DNA of 28,185 nt, from the NCBI GenBank assembly GCA_001586965.3, contig LUCW03000634.1, forward strand, positions 7,501-35,685, written 5' to 3'. The first letter of the stretch is position 1. Each line of letters starts with the position of its first letter. The notes under the pieces were generated by a model, which made no database searches, was not told the origin of the DNA, and worked only from the letters and a program-made list of their open reading frames with translations. This stretch comes from Sphaeroforma sirkka (lineage: Eukaryota > Opisthokonta > Ichthyosporea > Ichthyophonida). The translations under genes were made by a program, and so were the position numbers. Shown here in pieces: positions 10,382 to 18,900 of the stretch.

Positions 10382-11160
10382 TCAGTGCTCAACTTAGACG
10401 TCCGGCATGTCCTTGCAATCATCTTTGTGCCAACCGTTAGTACCCTTGCAAGTAGTACACTATTTCATATAGTGTCCATAGTTTGGCTTGCCTGGTGCAC
10501 ACTTAACAGAGTCGTGTCTACCATTCCACTTGCCATCACGTTTAGTGAGGTTGTAATCACACTTCTTGCAAGGTGCTCTCTCTTTCCTTTCACTCTTTGG
10601 TTCAGTAGAAGTAGAGCCTTTACCACCTCCAGCAGTAGTGCGAGGTTTTTTAGTATTACGCGCAGTGTTATTCTCTGTCGCAGTACGCTTAGCGGGCTGG
10701 GTAAAGCTCGAGGTACTAAGTACTCTAGTAGATGGGTTGGTATGCTTTTGAACTAAGTTCTCAAAGACAGACCAAGGCATAGATCGCAAATCACCATAGC
10801 CGATAATATCATCATTGACCTTCTTAAAAAGGCTAGCCCCCAGAGTCTCCATCATCTGACAAATTAATAAATATTCGCCAGTATAGGTACGACCACCCAT
10901 CCGAGTATTCATATGCGTCATATGAGCTAGAGCACCTCGAATAGTGGTATCGTTCGCAAAGAACTTGCGAGACTCTAGAAGTTCATGGTCACGTGCATCT
11001 TCAAAGAAAGCGTTAAGTATATTCTCACGCAACTGACGCCAGGGTAGGGCTTTCTAGTTGGGCTCATAGGCCTTCAAGATAGTTTTTCATTCCTCTGACT
11101 CACAGAAATGAACAAAGGCATTCATCATCTGCTTATCCTTAAGGCTGGCAGACTCCTTAA
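10382..11160 (-). pseudogene. E1 gag C-terminal half (nonsense codons)
   Basis: Aligns with E2 gag from ESASLKDKQMMNAF to the shared stop (10382-10384). It carries the capsid part (LLESRKFFANDTTIRGALAH, EYLLICQMMETLGA) and a Cys/His region beginning CKKCDYNLTKR and ending CTTCKGTNGWHKDDC, the RNA-binding zinc knuckles. Stops replace two Trp codons near 11043-11090, a Glu before the second knuckle (near 10460) and a Gln just before the gag end. The N-terminal half is missing because the element is truncated at 11160. Confidence 0.8.
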
Positions 11161-11764
11161 TTTTATCTACATATACTTGCACTCCTTTGATGATGTCTAT
11201 AAGCAAGTTTGCCATGACTCATATCTGGAATTGTGCTGTTGTGGTCAAAACCAAGCCCCATCACGTTTTCGTCCAACGTTATGTATATCACCTCAGAAAA
11301 ACGCCCTGATCACCTTCACATTGCCTCATAATTGTTTGCGTTATACTCGTCAGCGCACAGCAAAATTGTCGATTGTAACTGAATGATGTCTTCCGCAACA
11401 AGTTATGCATTGTAATACGCATAACCCCGTAGTGTTTGCTCATCATAGAACTACTAGCCGTAACTCCTGGATATTCTTTTGTGTGTGTCACCTCTCTAAT
11501 ACCTAATATGAAGTTGTACGCTTGTATGTACGTCAGCAACATGTAAAGAGCATCGTGTGCGTAAAATTCTCTCAGAGTAAACATATTTGTTAGTGAACAC
11601 CCGGGTTCATAGCAGAGTTATTCCGTCGACAGCATAAATGAATAGCCGTATTGTTAATATTATAGAGGCTGTGTTCGCAAACAAATCATAAGCAATTGTC
11701 TATGACACCAGTCAAGAAATTTGCCACGCAGTCATATACGTATGTACCGCAACTTCAATAGATA

Positions 11765-12192
11765 TCAAATTATATCTAGTGAACCATGCCACCAACCGTG
11801 CCGCCTGCAGTCACTGTCACGTCGAAAATCGTACGCCTTTATGCTGGCACCTTGTGTAAGCAGAACTGAAAGTATCCTTACTTCTCCTTCGAATGATTGG
11901 AGGGCCTGTAACTGACGGACATCATTCCAAAGTGTAATGACTGAAGTCAACCCAAACATAGGTAATGTCGTCATAAGTAAGCTTATACGTCATTGCCAGT
12001 CTCTACCCCGTCGCCATTCGAGGTACCGTCGCGCCATGTCACATAAATATGAAAAAATTGTGATATTTTCCAAATTTTTGTATGTTCTAAAGACTTTCTG
12101 TTAGTGTCCGCCGTATGCGTTGAATATCCCTGAGCTGTGACGACGACAGTTATTGGCGTCCATGAAAAATTTACAACAAAGCCTGCCCCCAA
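11765..12192 (-). pseudogene. Decayed repeats of a beta-rich, H-type-lectin-like domain (tentative)
   Basis: On minus, 12192-11983 reads NFSWTPITVVVTAQGY and later FFHIYVTWRDGTSNGDGVE. The pattern F..xP.v.V....(about 30)..F.i.v..w.dgT.....V resembles H-type lectin modules. Downstream, in shifted frames from 11974 to 11765, similar pieces recur (SVLLTQGAS, then IFDVTVTAGGTVGGMV in another frame), as if a second module followed. The reading frame is broken several times. I rest this only on pattern similarity by eye; an unrelated beta-sandwich protein is possible. Confidence 0.25.
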
Positions 12193-12415
12193 CCTTAGTA
12201 ATATAATCTCCTAGCAATATCTGTTGGTGACCAAGCAATCACTTCGACCGTCGACAGGTTGAATATATGTCCAAGCAATCACCTCCACCATCGACAAGTT
12301 TTATATTCGTTTAAACTTGATCCTTATAAGGTCTACATACATTGCCTTAAAGTTTCAAGTCAGCTCTGTATCAGTTGTATTAAATATTAGCTTGTAGTTT
12401 TGTCCTTTAGCCACC

Positions 12416-12880
12416 AGCATATATTTTAACTGGATCAATCACATCCACTAGCTCCTGCACAGTGATGACTGGCTTAGCCCTAGATGTACAAAATTGTGAA
12501 GTTGTCCTATGCGTATAACTGGTAAGTTCGGAACTTGTATATGCCGGTCGGCACCTGACAAAATTTGTCGTGAGTCCCTCTCAATCGCATAGTCCGTAAC
12601 CGTCCAGACTATAACGTTGCCTGAAGATGAGTCAACCCATATACGAAAACTTTCCGATATTTTTTGACTTAGTAGCCGAAATATAAAAAATAATATCCTT
12701 AGCATCTTGCACGTGTATCAACAGCCCTAAGTTGTCACTCCGCTTGATAACCCCTTTCATATACTGAATGTTCTTATCCAACGCAGAAATCGATTGTTGA
12801 GCCTCAGATAATAAACGGTCTAGTGTAGTATAGGCCTCTGCTTTGGTATTTCATCCGGTAATAAATAGGAGGATAATCAT
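12416..12880 (-). pseudogene. Decayed coding fragment with coiled-coil N-terminus, family unknown
   Basis: From an ATG at 12878-12880, a short hydrophobic start (MIILLFITG) meets a TGA, then the same frame stays open to 12632. It reads as helical heptad-like sequence (AYTTLDRLLSEAQQSISALD) followed by LGLLIHVQDAKDIIFYIS. Sense then passes to a second frame (FRIWVDSSSGNVIVW, to about 12490) and to a third (PVITVQELVDVIDPVKIYAGG) ending at a TAA at 12416-12418. A signal-peptide-like start, coiled coil and beta-rich tail suggest a secreted or surface protein now broken by one stop and two frameshifts. No family recognised. It may belong with the fragments at 11765-12192. Confidence 0.3.
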
Positions 12881-13293
12881 GTCGCCATCGCATCAACATG
12901 TAATGGCGACTGTAGATGAATTTCAAACAGTCGTTTCAACAATCGAACACAGGCTCTTTTGTTCACGTAGTAACTTCACTCATCGTGTAACAAAAAATTA
13001 CATAACTAAATAACTTTAGTTATCTTAACCTGTGAGGAACGTAATTTAATAAAAACAGTAGTTCGGTCACTTAAAATTGTGGTCAAAACCAAGTAGCCCT
13101 TAGTAAAGAGTGTCAAGTCTGAAATAAGTTAACTCAGTCAGAAGTGTCATTGGGAATGGGGTGCCTGCTGTATTTATTAATCACGATCCTATGTGGAACG
13201 AGACTTTCTCTACCATCGGGTTATGTGAAAATACCCGTCTCTATGGTTTTGTATGAGTCATCACTTTTATCTCATTAAATTATCTATTCCACT

Positions 13294-13453
13294 AATCGGT
13301 CCAGTCCTCTAGTCCGATCCTCCAATAGTCCCATGGGTCCGGTCCTCTGGTCCGGTCCTCAAATAATATCCTAGGCCCGGTCCTCTGGTCCGGTCCTCAG
13401 GTCCGGTCCTAAATTTCTCTCTGTGGTCCGGTCCTCAGGTCCGGTCCTAAATG
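13294..13453. repeat. GGTCCGGTCCTC minisatellite
   Basis: About ten full or partial copies of (A/T)GGTCCGGTCCTC, with interruptions at about 13320-13345, 13365-13378 and 13413-13425, in otherwise AT-rich DNA. The core contains GGTCCGGTCC. It directly abuts the 3' end of the E4 RT fossil. Confidence 0.85.
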
Positions 13454-13472
13454 TCCGCCTAGGTTACTTTGT

Positions 13473-14087
13473 CTACACTGTGAGTGAGTGTATGCCAAAC
13501 GGCGCTGACTCGAATGAGTATTGTGCCCCTCCCCACGAGAACGTAAAGAAGTGCTGGCTTGCTTCGTATACTAGAAAGTGGTGGAACACTCCCGCGGTAT
13601 CTAACTTTGAGAATAATTGTGCTCCTTGTAGGTTGTGTAGTATTTCCTTTCTTTTTGGTAGCACAAATTTTCCCTGTTCATATTGGTAATTAATATCTCG
13701 TAAGTCTAAACATGTTCTTACTTTCTTGAGGAGGCCCGGTTAGTCATGTTCACCTATTGATAATTAATATCGATTGCAGGTACTGTGACTGTGGACCCTG
13801 GTGGATTTTAATGTACGTCAGGAGGTATGTTCGCTTTGATATCTAAGATGTCCGCAAGTGACTCTCTGAAATCTTCTTGTTCATGCTCAGGGTCTTCTTC
13901 ATGTAGCGTGAGGAGTGATTCCCCTTTTGCATATGTTGGTATATGTGGATTGATTTAACCTGCTATGCATATACCTATGTATGGTAGAATGTCCATACTG
14001 AGAAGTATTGGTGCATTCTTGTCTGGTAAGCCCAACACTTCAAAACACTAAGAGGTTTTTCTTCCTCTATAATCAATGTCGCATAAT
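13473..14087 (-). pseudogene. E4: protease-RT fossil of a different Ty3/Gypsy family
   Basis: From 14087 downward on minus: the protease second half (ATLIIEEEKPL, then PILLSMDILPYIGICIAG with the usual IL.MDIL flap-end pattern), an acidic linker (HEEDPEHEQEDFRESLADI), then RT: VTVPAI, VRTCLDLRDINYQYEQGKF, LPKRKEILHNLQGAQLFSKL, FFTFSWGGAQYSF and SAPFGIHSLT. Stops and frame changes occur near 13935, 13830 and 13740. The sequence differs strongly from both E1/E2 and E3. Position 14087 is the last base before the E2 LTR, so the protease active-site half would be expected on the far side of E2. The RT is cut off before its catalytic YxDD. Confidence 0.75.
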
Positions 14088-14098
14088 TGTAGAAATAC

Positions 14099-14693
14099 TG
14101 TAGAAATACGGCCTCCGGTCAGTCTAAAATATCAAGATCAATTGAGATAATACATTGGTTTTTATTTGTATTTTAAATAATTTAGTACAAGCTCTTTTTC
14201 CAATCTTTCCAAAGTGTTCTAAATTCACTTTGATGGCTCCAATAGCCTGAGTATTTGGTATGACTCATCTACTTGGACCTATTTGAGACATTAGTAGATG
14301 TAGGATATTATAAACTAAATTTTATAATCTCCGAACTACTACTTATAGATTTTTGTCCTCCCGCCAATCTCTAAAATCCAATAAGTCTTTTTCTTTTTTT
14401 AACTTTTCTTCAGATGTAACTTTATTTATATTAGCCAATGTATTATCTTGACTTACGTTATTATGTCTATTTACAAATTAGGCAAGTGGTCATGAACACT
14501 TAGTACTTCTAGTGAAAATTATTCAATAAAGAACAGCTAGAGGTACGCCCTGTGTGATCGAGGATATTTAGGCTCTTAACAAGAGGCAGTCCCGATCATT
14601 CTTACACAAGCTACCACTGCTAAATCCTAACTGACTAAATTGTATTTTAGTTTAATATAGTTTGAAACCTAGTAATTTCCATCGAAGTTTACA
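14099..14693 (+). repeat. E2 5' LTR
   Basis: 595 bp, TGTAGAAATAC...TTTACA, matching the E1 LTR in reverse complement from end to end. An AATAAA lies at 14525-14530. The first 11 bases TGTAGAAATAC are present twice in tandem (14088-14098 and 14099-14109), so the outer boundary could be 14088. The LTR sits directly against the E4 protease fossil. Confidence 0.85.
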
Positions 14694-14772
14694 TATTTTT
14701 CAGTTATTTAGTAGCTACAGTAGTGTACTGCTTCTAGACTGTCTAACATCGATTTACTATCCAGCAAATACT

Positions 14773-16789
14773 ATGGCTAAGGGTACTTCTAAAGGCAAGG
14801 GGGCCGCTAGCTCTAAGCCTGCTAAGCCTGCCGAGGTTCCTGAGGTCCCTGTGGAAACACCTAGCCTGTCTGGAGTTGAGCCTGCCGAGGAAACTGTTGG
14901 GGAAGCCAATTCTGAGGTTGGTACAGAGGATTATTCTGAAGATGAATCGTCGGATCCTAAAGCCTTGGAAGAAGAGGTATCTACTACCGCGGAAAGGCTC
15001 GCCAGCGTCCGTGTATCACCTAGGAGTGAAGCTCAGGACCCCAGCTTGCCCCCCTGACCACGTGCCGTCAAATATTGGGGATGAACGTCGAAAGGCTGGA
15101 AAATTCGTGGATACGAATGTCGGGGACATTATAACTCCACATCTAAAGGACACTCCAGCACAAATCCGGAGTGAAAAGGAAGTATTGGACCTGTCCGAAA
15201 ATTTCGGTTTCGCCATCGATGGAGAAGCCGTTCCATTCAGCTCAAATCTTGGGGCCAAAGCTGAGGACGCCATAACTCGACAACGAGTGGTTGGATCCTC
15301 TCAATCTCGACGCCAATTGAACCGCACTGAAGCGCTCTTGAAGGGGCTAGCGGCAGCAGCAGTTGTGGACCTCTCTATCGTGTCCCACTTGGCTGATATT
15401 CTTCCTATACCGAAGAAGAAGAAAAATTAGGGCCGAATTTCGAACCCGAGACCTACTGGTTTACCAGCCAGTATGTTTACTACTAAGCCAGTTACCACTG
15501 GCGAGAGAGAAAATATTTCAAAATTTAATCTCTATAGCTCTGATGCTACCATTGACCATCCTCTTGACAAACCTAACCCTGTCAGAGAATATGATCGTAT
15601 GGAACTTGATGAGGCTTACCATCCTCGTAATATCGACCCTCATTTACCAACTAACCCTGGTAATCACGATTTTGGCAATCGCTACACCAGTACCTCGTTA
15701 GAGAGTTCCCGCTCTAATCCTGAGGATGAGGAAGTGAGAACCAGACATACTCGTCTCAGGCTATTACGCTCTGGTATGCAAGTCCTTGAGGACCGTCTAT
15801 TGAATGACTCTGACCTTGACGATAGGAAAGCGGATAACATTCGCTATCTAATCGATAACAAGAGAAAGGAAATAGACACCATCTTGGCACTAGCAGCCCG
15901 TAGCACTGAGCATGAGCCTCGTGAACACTTAGAACCAAGCTTTATAAAGCAGCTAGGTAACGCGCAGGCTGAGGTTGATTTCTCTACTAATGAGAGTACA
16001 GTGGAGACACTGAAGGCCTTCGACCAACTTAAGGAGTCTGCCAGCCTTAAGGATAAGCAGATGATGAATGCCTTTATTCATTTCTGTGAGCCAGGTGAAT
16101 GGCGAACTATCTTGAAGGCTCATGAGCCCAACTGGAAACCCCTACCCTGGCACCAGTTGCGTGATAATATACTTAACACCTTTTTTGAAGATGCACGTGA
16201 CCGTGAACTTCTAGAGTCTCGCAAGTTCTTTGCGAACGATACCACTATTCGAGGTGCTCTAGCTCATATGACGTATATGAATACCTATACTGGCGAATAT
16301 TTATTAATTTGTCAGATGATGGAGACTCTGGGAGCTAACCTCTTTAAGAAAGTCAATGATGACATCATCGCCTATGGTGATTTGCGATCTATGCCTTGGT
16401 CTGTCTTTGAGAAGATAGTTCACAAGCATACCAATCCCTCTACTAGAGTACTTAGTACCACGAGCTACACCCAGCCCACTAAGCGTAACGCAGTAGAGAC
16501 TAATACTGCGCGTAGTACTAAGAAACCTCGCACTACTACTGGAGGGGGTACTGGCTCTACTTCTACCGAACCGAAAGGTGAAAAGAAGGTGAGAGCGCCT
16601 TGCAAGAAGTGTGGATACAACCTCACAAAACGTAATGGCCAGTGGAATGGTAGACACGACCCTGTTAAGTGCGCACCAGGCAAGCCAGATTTTGGACACT
16701 ATATGAAAGAGTGTGCTACTTGCAAGGGTACTAACGGTTGGCACAAAGAGGATTGCAAGGACTTACCGGACGTCCAAGTTAAGCACTGA
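14773..16789 (+). pseudogene. E2 gag (one frameshift, one stop)
   Basis: Start ATG at 14773, 80 bp after the LTR. The N-terminal part is Lys/Pro/Glu-rich (KGTSKGKGAASSKPAKPAEV). The frame stops at TGA 15055 right after a run of six C (15049-15054); sense continues one frame over (NIGDERRKAGKFVDTNVGD) to a TAG at 15428, then in the same frame to the gag stop at 16789. The middle is helical and charged (RLRLLRSGMQVLEDRLL, DNKRKEIDTILAL). The capsid part contains FIHFCEPGEWRTILKAHEPN. The nucleocapsid has Cys/His boxes CKKCGYNLTKRNGQWNGRHD and CATCKGTNGWHKEDC (spacing C-x2-C-x6-H-x3-C, wider than the usual knuckle). A tRNA-like antisense sequence spans the TAG. Confidence 0.8.
15430..15497 (-). 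repeat. tRNA-Thr(GGU)-like sequence antisense within E2 gag
   Basis: On minus, TGGCTTAGTAGT fits the Pol III A box (TRGCNNAGYNGG) and GGTTCGAAATT the B box. Between them ACTGG-CTGGTAAA-CCAGT gives an anticodon arm with GGT, as in tRNA-Thr, but with an 8-base loop. The T stem needs wobble pairs and the acceptor ends do not pair, so it is a tRNA-derived relic, not a working gene. On plus it is read as gag codons around the TAG at 15428. A SINE fragment inserted into this gag copy is the simplest explanation; the E1 copy cannot be compared because it is truncated further downstream. Confidence 0.5.
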
Positions 16790-16820
16790 CAGTACCATAT
16801 GTGTGCACTAGAGCAAGATT

Positions 16821-17266
16821 ATGAGAAAAATGTTCAATAAAATCTATACCAAAGGAGATGAACGTATCTTTCAAACAGGTTTCGTAAATGGAGAAAAAGT
16901 TATGGCACTATTTGATCCAGGGGCTGAAGTCTCTGCTATCTCACGCCGAGTAGCCTACGCTACAGATATGGCTGTCCATAAGGAAATAACTGATTTAATC
17001 TTGGGAAATGGCAAAGTTACTACTTGCGAACAAGCCATTGACTATGCACACATAATGCTGTCAGATAGAAGAGAAGTGAAGACTCACCTAATCGTTACTG
17101 ACATGTCTCAGAAATACGATTTAATTATAGGTATGACTGATCTTCTCAGTTTAGGTATAACACTTACTGATCTGCCTAATGGGCTAGACCCGAATAAAGA
17201 TCAGTCAGATGATAATATGCTAAAGATACCTGAACCTCCGGAAGGTGAAGCAAAGGTTATGATTAT
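16821..17266 (+). pseudogene. E2 aspartic protease (DPG active site), C-terminus cut by deletion
   Basis: Active-site ALFDPGAEVSAISRRV with DPGA at 16914-16925, then LILGNGKVTTCEQAID and DLIIGMTDLLSLGI. Closest to the E1 protease, including the unusual Pro after the catalytic Asp. It is one frame off gag: gag ends at 16789 and the protease frame opens after a TAG near 16809. Sequence resembling a pol N-terminus (MCALEQDYEK, ATG near 16799) lies between in another frame. The frame runs into the deletion junction near 17266 and terminates at 17297. Confidence 0.8.
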
Positions 17267-17590
17267 GAACATGCTAAACTCGTTAAAGAAGTCTTAAAGC
17301 GACTTAATCATGCTAAACTTAATATTAACGAAGACAAGTGTTCTTTTGCTAAAGATACTATACACTTACTTGGCTACAAAGTATCTGCAGCAGGGGTAGA
17401 AATTGATCCTGGCAAGAAACAGTTTCTGTTGGATTTATCAACGCCAATTACTGGAAGAGATGTGAACTCTGTGTGTGGGTTTGTTAACTTTCTTCTCGGA
17501 TTCGGTACCGCATCTTTCTCATTACTTAAAGCCTTTCAGTCACCTATGGCTGCACAAAGGACCTTTGGGAAAGCTTTGGACTAAAGAATA
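17267..17590 (+). pseudogene. E2 reverse transcriptase remnant (thumb/connection only)
   Basis: Begins at EHAKLVKEVLKRLNHAKL, which in E1 lies just after the catalytic YLDD. The E1 interval 9270-9909 (about 640 bp) is missing here. It continues INEDKCSFAKDTIHLLGYKVS and the connection region, which passes to another frame near 17490 where E2 has one extra T (ACTTTCTTC against ACTTCTTC in E1). No catalytic residues remain. Confidence 0.8.
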
Positions 17591-17861
17591 TGATGATGCA
17601 TTTAAACTAGTCAAAAGTAAAGTAATGGACGCACTCATTATGCAGTACCCTGTGGATGGTGTCCCATTGGGTGGAGTGCTTTACCAAACGATAAATGGTA
17701 AACCGCGCTACATACAATTCTTTAGCAAGAGTTATAATAAGAGTCAACAGAATTACCCTACCGTTAAACAAGAGCTCCTTGCTATAGTTACTGCGCTAAG
17801 ACAGTTTAAAGACTACCTTTATGGAAGTTACTTCACTGTCGCCTGTGATCAAAAGTCTTAA
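17475..17861 (+). pseudogene. E2 RNase H with catalytic segment deleted
   Basis: Connection and RNase H: SDSVPHLSHYLKPFSHLWL, PLGKLWTKEYDDAFKLV, then DGVPLGGVLYQTINGKPRY. Where E1 has the VATDASDRSV segment, E2 joins directly, an in-frame loss of 33 bp near 17667 that removes the first catalytic Asp. It then has NYPTVKQELLAIVTALRQF (catalytic Glu) and YFTVACDQKS followed by TAA. The frame break after DQKS is identical to that in E1; the sense frame resumes as LTYLKDMNPD one base back. Confidence 0.8.
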
Positions 17862-17875
17862 CATACTTAAAAGAC

Positions 17876-18900
17876 ATGAACCCTGACTCACAGTTGGTGA
17901 GCCGCTGGCATGACATTATTGCCAAGTTCGCTTTTAATATAACACACATACCAGGAATACATAACCATCTTCCTGACATGCTCTCTCGACTTGTGCCCAA
18001 CTACCAGAAAACAGTCAAGGAGTTATTAGCAACCGATTGGATGCTAAATAAGAAATGGTTTAACCTCGCTCAATCACGATGGGGTTCATTTACTGTTGAT
18101 ATGTTCGCCGCAGAACATAACAAACAGGTTTCTGAATATAGGTCGTTGACTCATCCTAAAGGTGATGCATTTCAGCTTGACTTATCAAAGCATAATGCGT
18201 GGGCTAACCCACCTTGTCAACTTATCGCACAGTTGTTAAATTATGCTAATATTACTAAATCTACCATTACGCTGTGTTGTCCCTTACGTAACTCCGACTC
18301 ATGGATACGTGATTTAATTAATATGATTCAAGACGAACCTGTTTATGTCGACCGTGAAACCGACACGTTTTTGTATCAGGGATCCTATTCTATTAAGAAG
18401 ACATCTTGGAAACACACCATTGTTTGTCGCATCGGTCCTGCAGGTACCACTAAGTGGAAACCCTCAACCGAATTCTTAGCTAAACTAGAGGAGTCTAAAG
18501 AGTTTGAACAAAAGCTCAAGACTCGTACAACACATGCACCCAACAAGATTGCAGTCGAGGTAATGCCTATTGAACCGGCATTAGATCGTAAAAACATGGA
18601 ACTAGCTAAGGCCATGGATCAAAGACTCAAAACTCTAAGAGAACCTGAAGCTCGCACTCAACTACTTAAAGCGCTGCTTAAAGAACAGCCAGGAGTTGCG
18701 AAACAACTGAAGAAGTTACTTCAACAATCCAATGTTGTCAATTATGTATCTCAGGACTCTACCCCTCCTGATACTGAGGTTGCCCTTTCCAGCAGGACTA
18801 TGGTTCATCCAGCCAGCGTTACGCAGAATCTGACTGACTTAGAGGAGCTCGAAAGTAGAGTTAAAATTATACATAATTTAACGCATCGAGCATATGAGCA
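17876..18900 (+). pseudogene. E2 RNase H end, Dam-methyltransferase-like domain and linker
   Basis: One open frame runs from 17876 to the stop at 19027. It has the RNase H tail (RWHDIIAKFAFNITHIPG), VDMFAAEHNKQ, DAFQLDLSKHNAWANPPC, STITLCCPLRNSD, HTIVCRIGPAG, then a helical linker (LEESKEFEQKLKTRTTH, MDQRLKTLREPEARTQLL). NPPW of E1 and E3 is NPPC here (18206-18217), a single-base change at the presumed catalytic motif. Otherwise this is the most complete copy of the domain in the E1/E2 family and shows it to be fused in frame with the integrase zinc domain. Confidence 0.7.

Larger units (their letters stand above)
5459..11160 (-). mobile_element. E1: 5'-truncated Ty3/Gypsy (chromovirus-type) retrotransposon
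   Basis: A minus-strand element whose nucleotide sequence closely matches E2 (14099-20318). Reading from high to low coordinate: partial gag, protease, RT, RNase H, Dam-like domain, integrase with GPF module, chromodomain-like tail, polypurine tract and 3' LTR. The match to E2 stops sharply at 11160, inside gag, so the 5' LTR and the gag N-terminus are missing. It is inactive: nonsense codons in gag (two Trp codons turned to stops, plus two more), a stop in the RT APxG motif, a stop in RNase H, an A-run frameshift after the Dam-like domain, and a deletion of about 22 nt in the integrase zinc region relative to E2. Confidence 0.9.
11161..13290. other. Interval between E1 and the minisatellite; only decayed fragments
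   Basis: No intact gene. A small duplication lies at 12231-12263 and 12270-12302 (CCAAGCAATCAC...CGACAGGTT / CGACAAGTT). The 17-mer TTGTGGTCAAAACCAAG occurs at about 11234 and again at 13077. On minus it reads GFDHN in both places, so a coding segment may once have been duplicated. Confidence 0.4.

Noticed and set aside
10373..10756. 127-codon plus-strand frame opposite E1 gag
   Set aside because: Shadow of the gag nucleocapsid region; the same shadow appears opposite E2 gag.
10382..11160. RIP-type (C-to-T) mutation of E1 gag, given Trp-to-stop changes
   Set aside because: The nonsense changes are a mix of types and E2 shows no matching bias by eye; a counted dinucleotide analysis would be needed.
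13294..13453. CRISPR array
   Set aside because: Units are directly adjacent with no regular unique spacers, and the DNA is eukaryotic; it is a minisatellite.
15430..15497. Functional tRNA-Thr gene
   Set aside because: The acceptor arms do not pair, the anticodon loop has eight bases and the T stem needs several wobbles.
16304..16744. 146-codon minus-strand frame inside E2 gag
   Set aside because: Shadow of gag; its Ser/Val/Leu-rich sequence is the reverse complement of the capsid/nucleocapsid codons.
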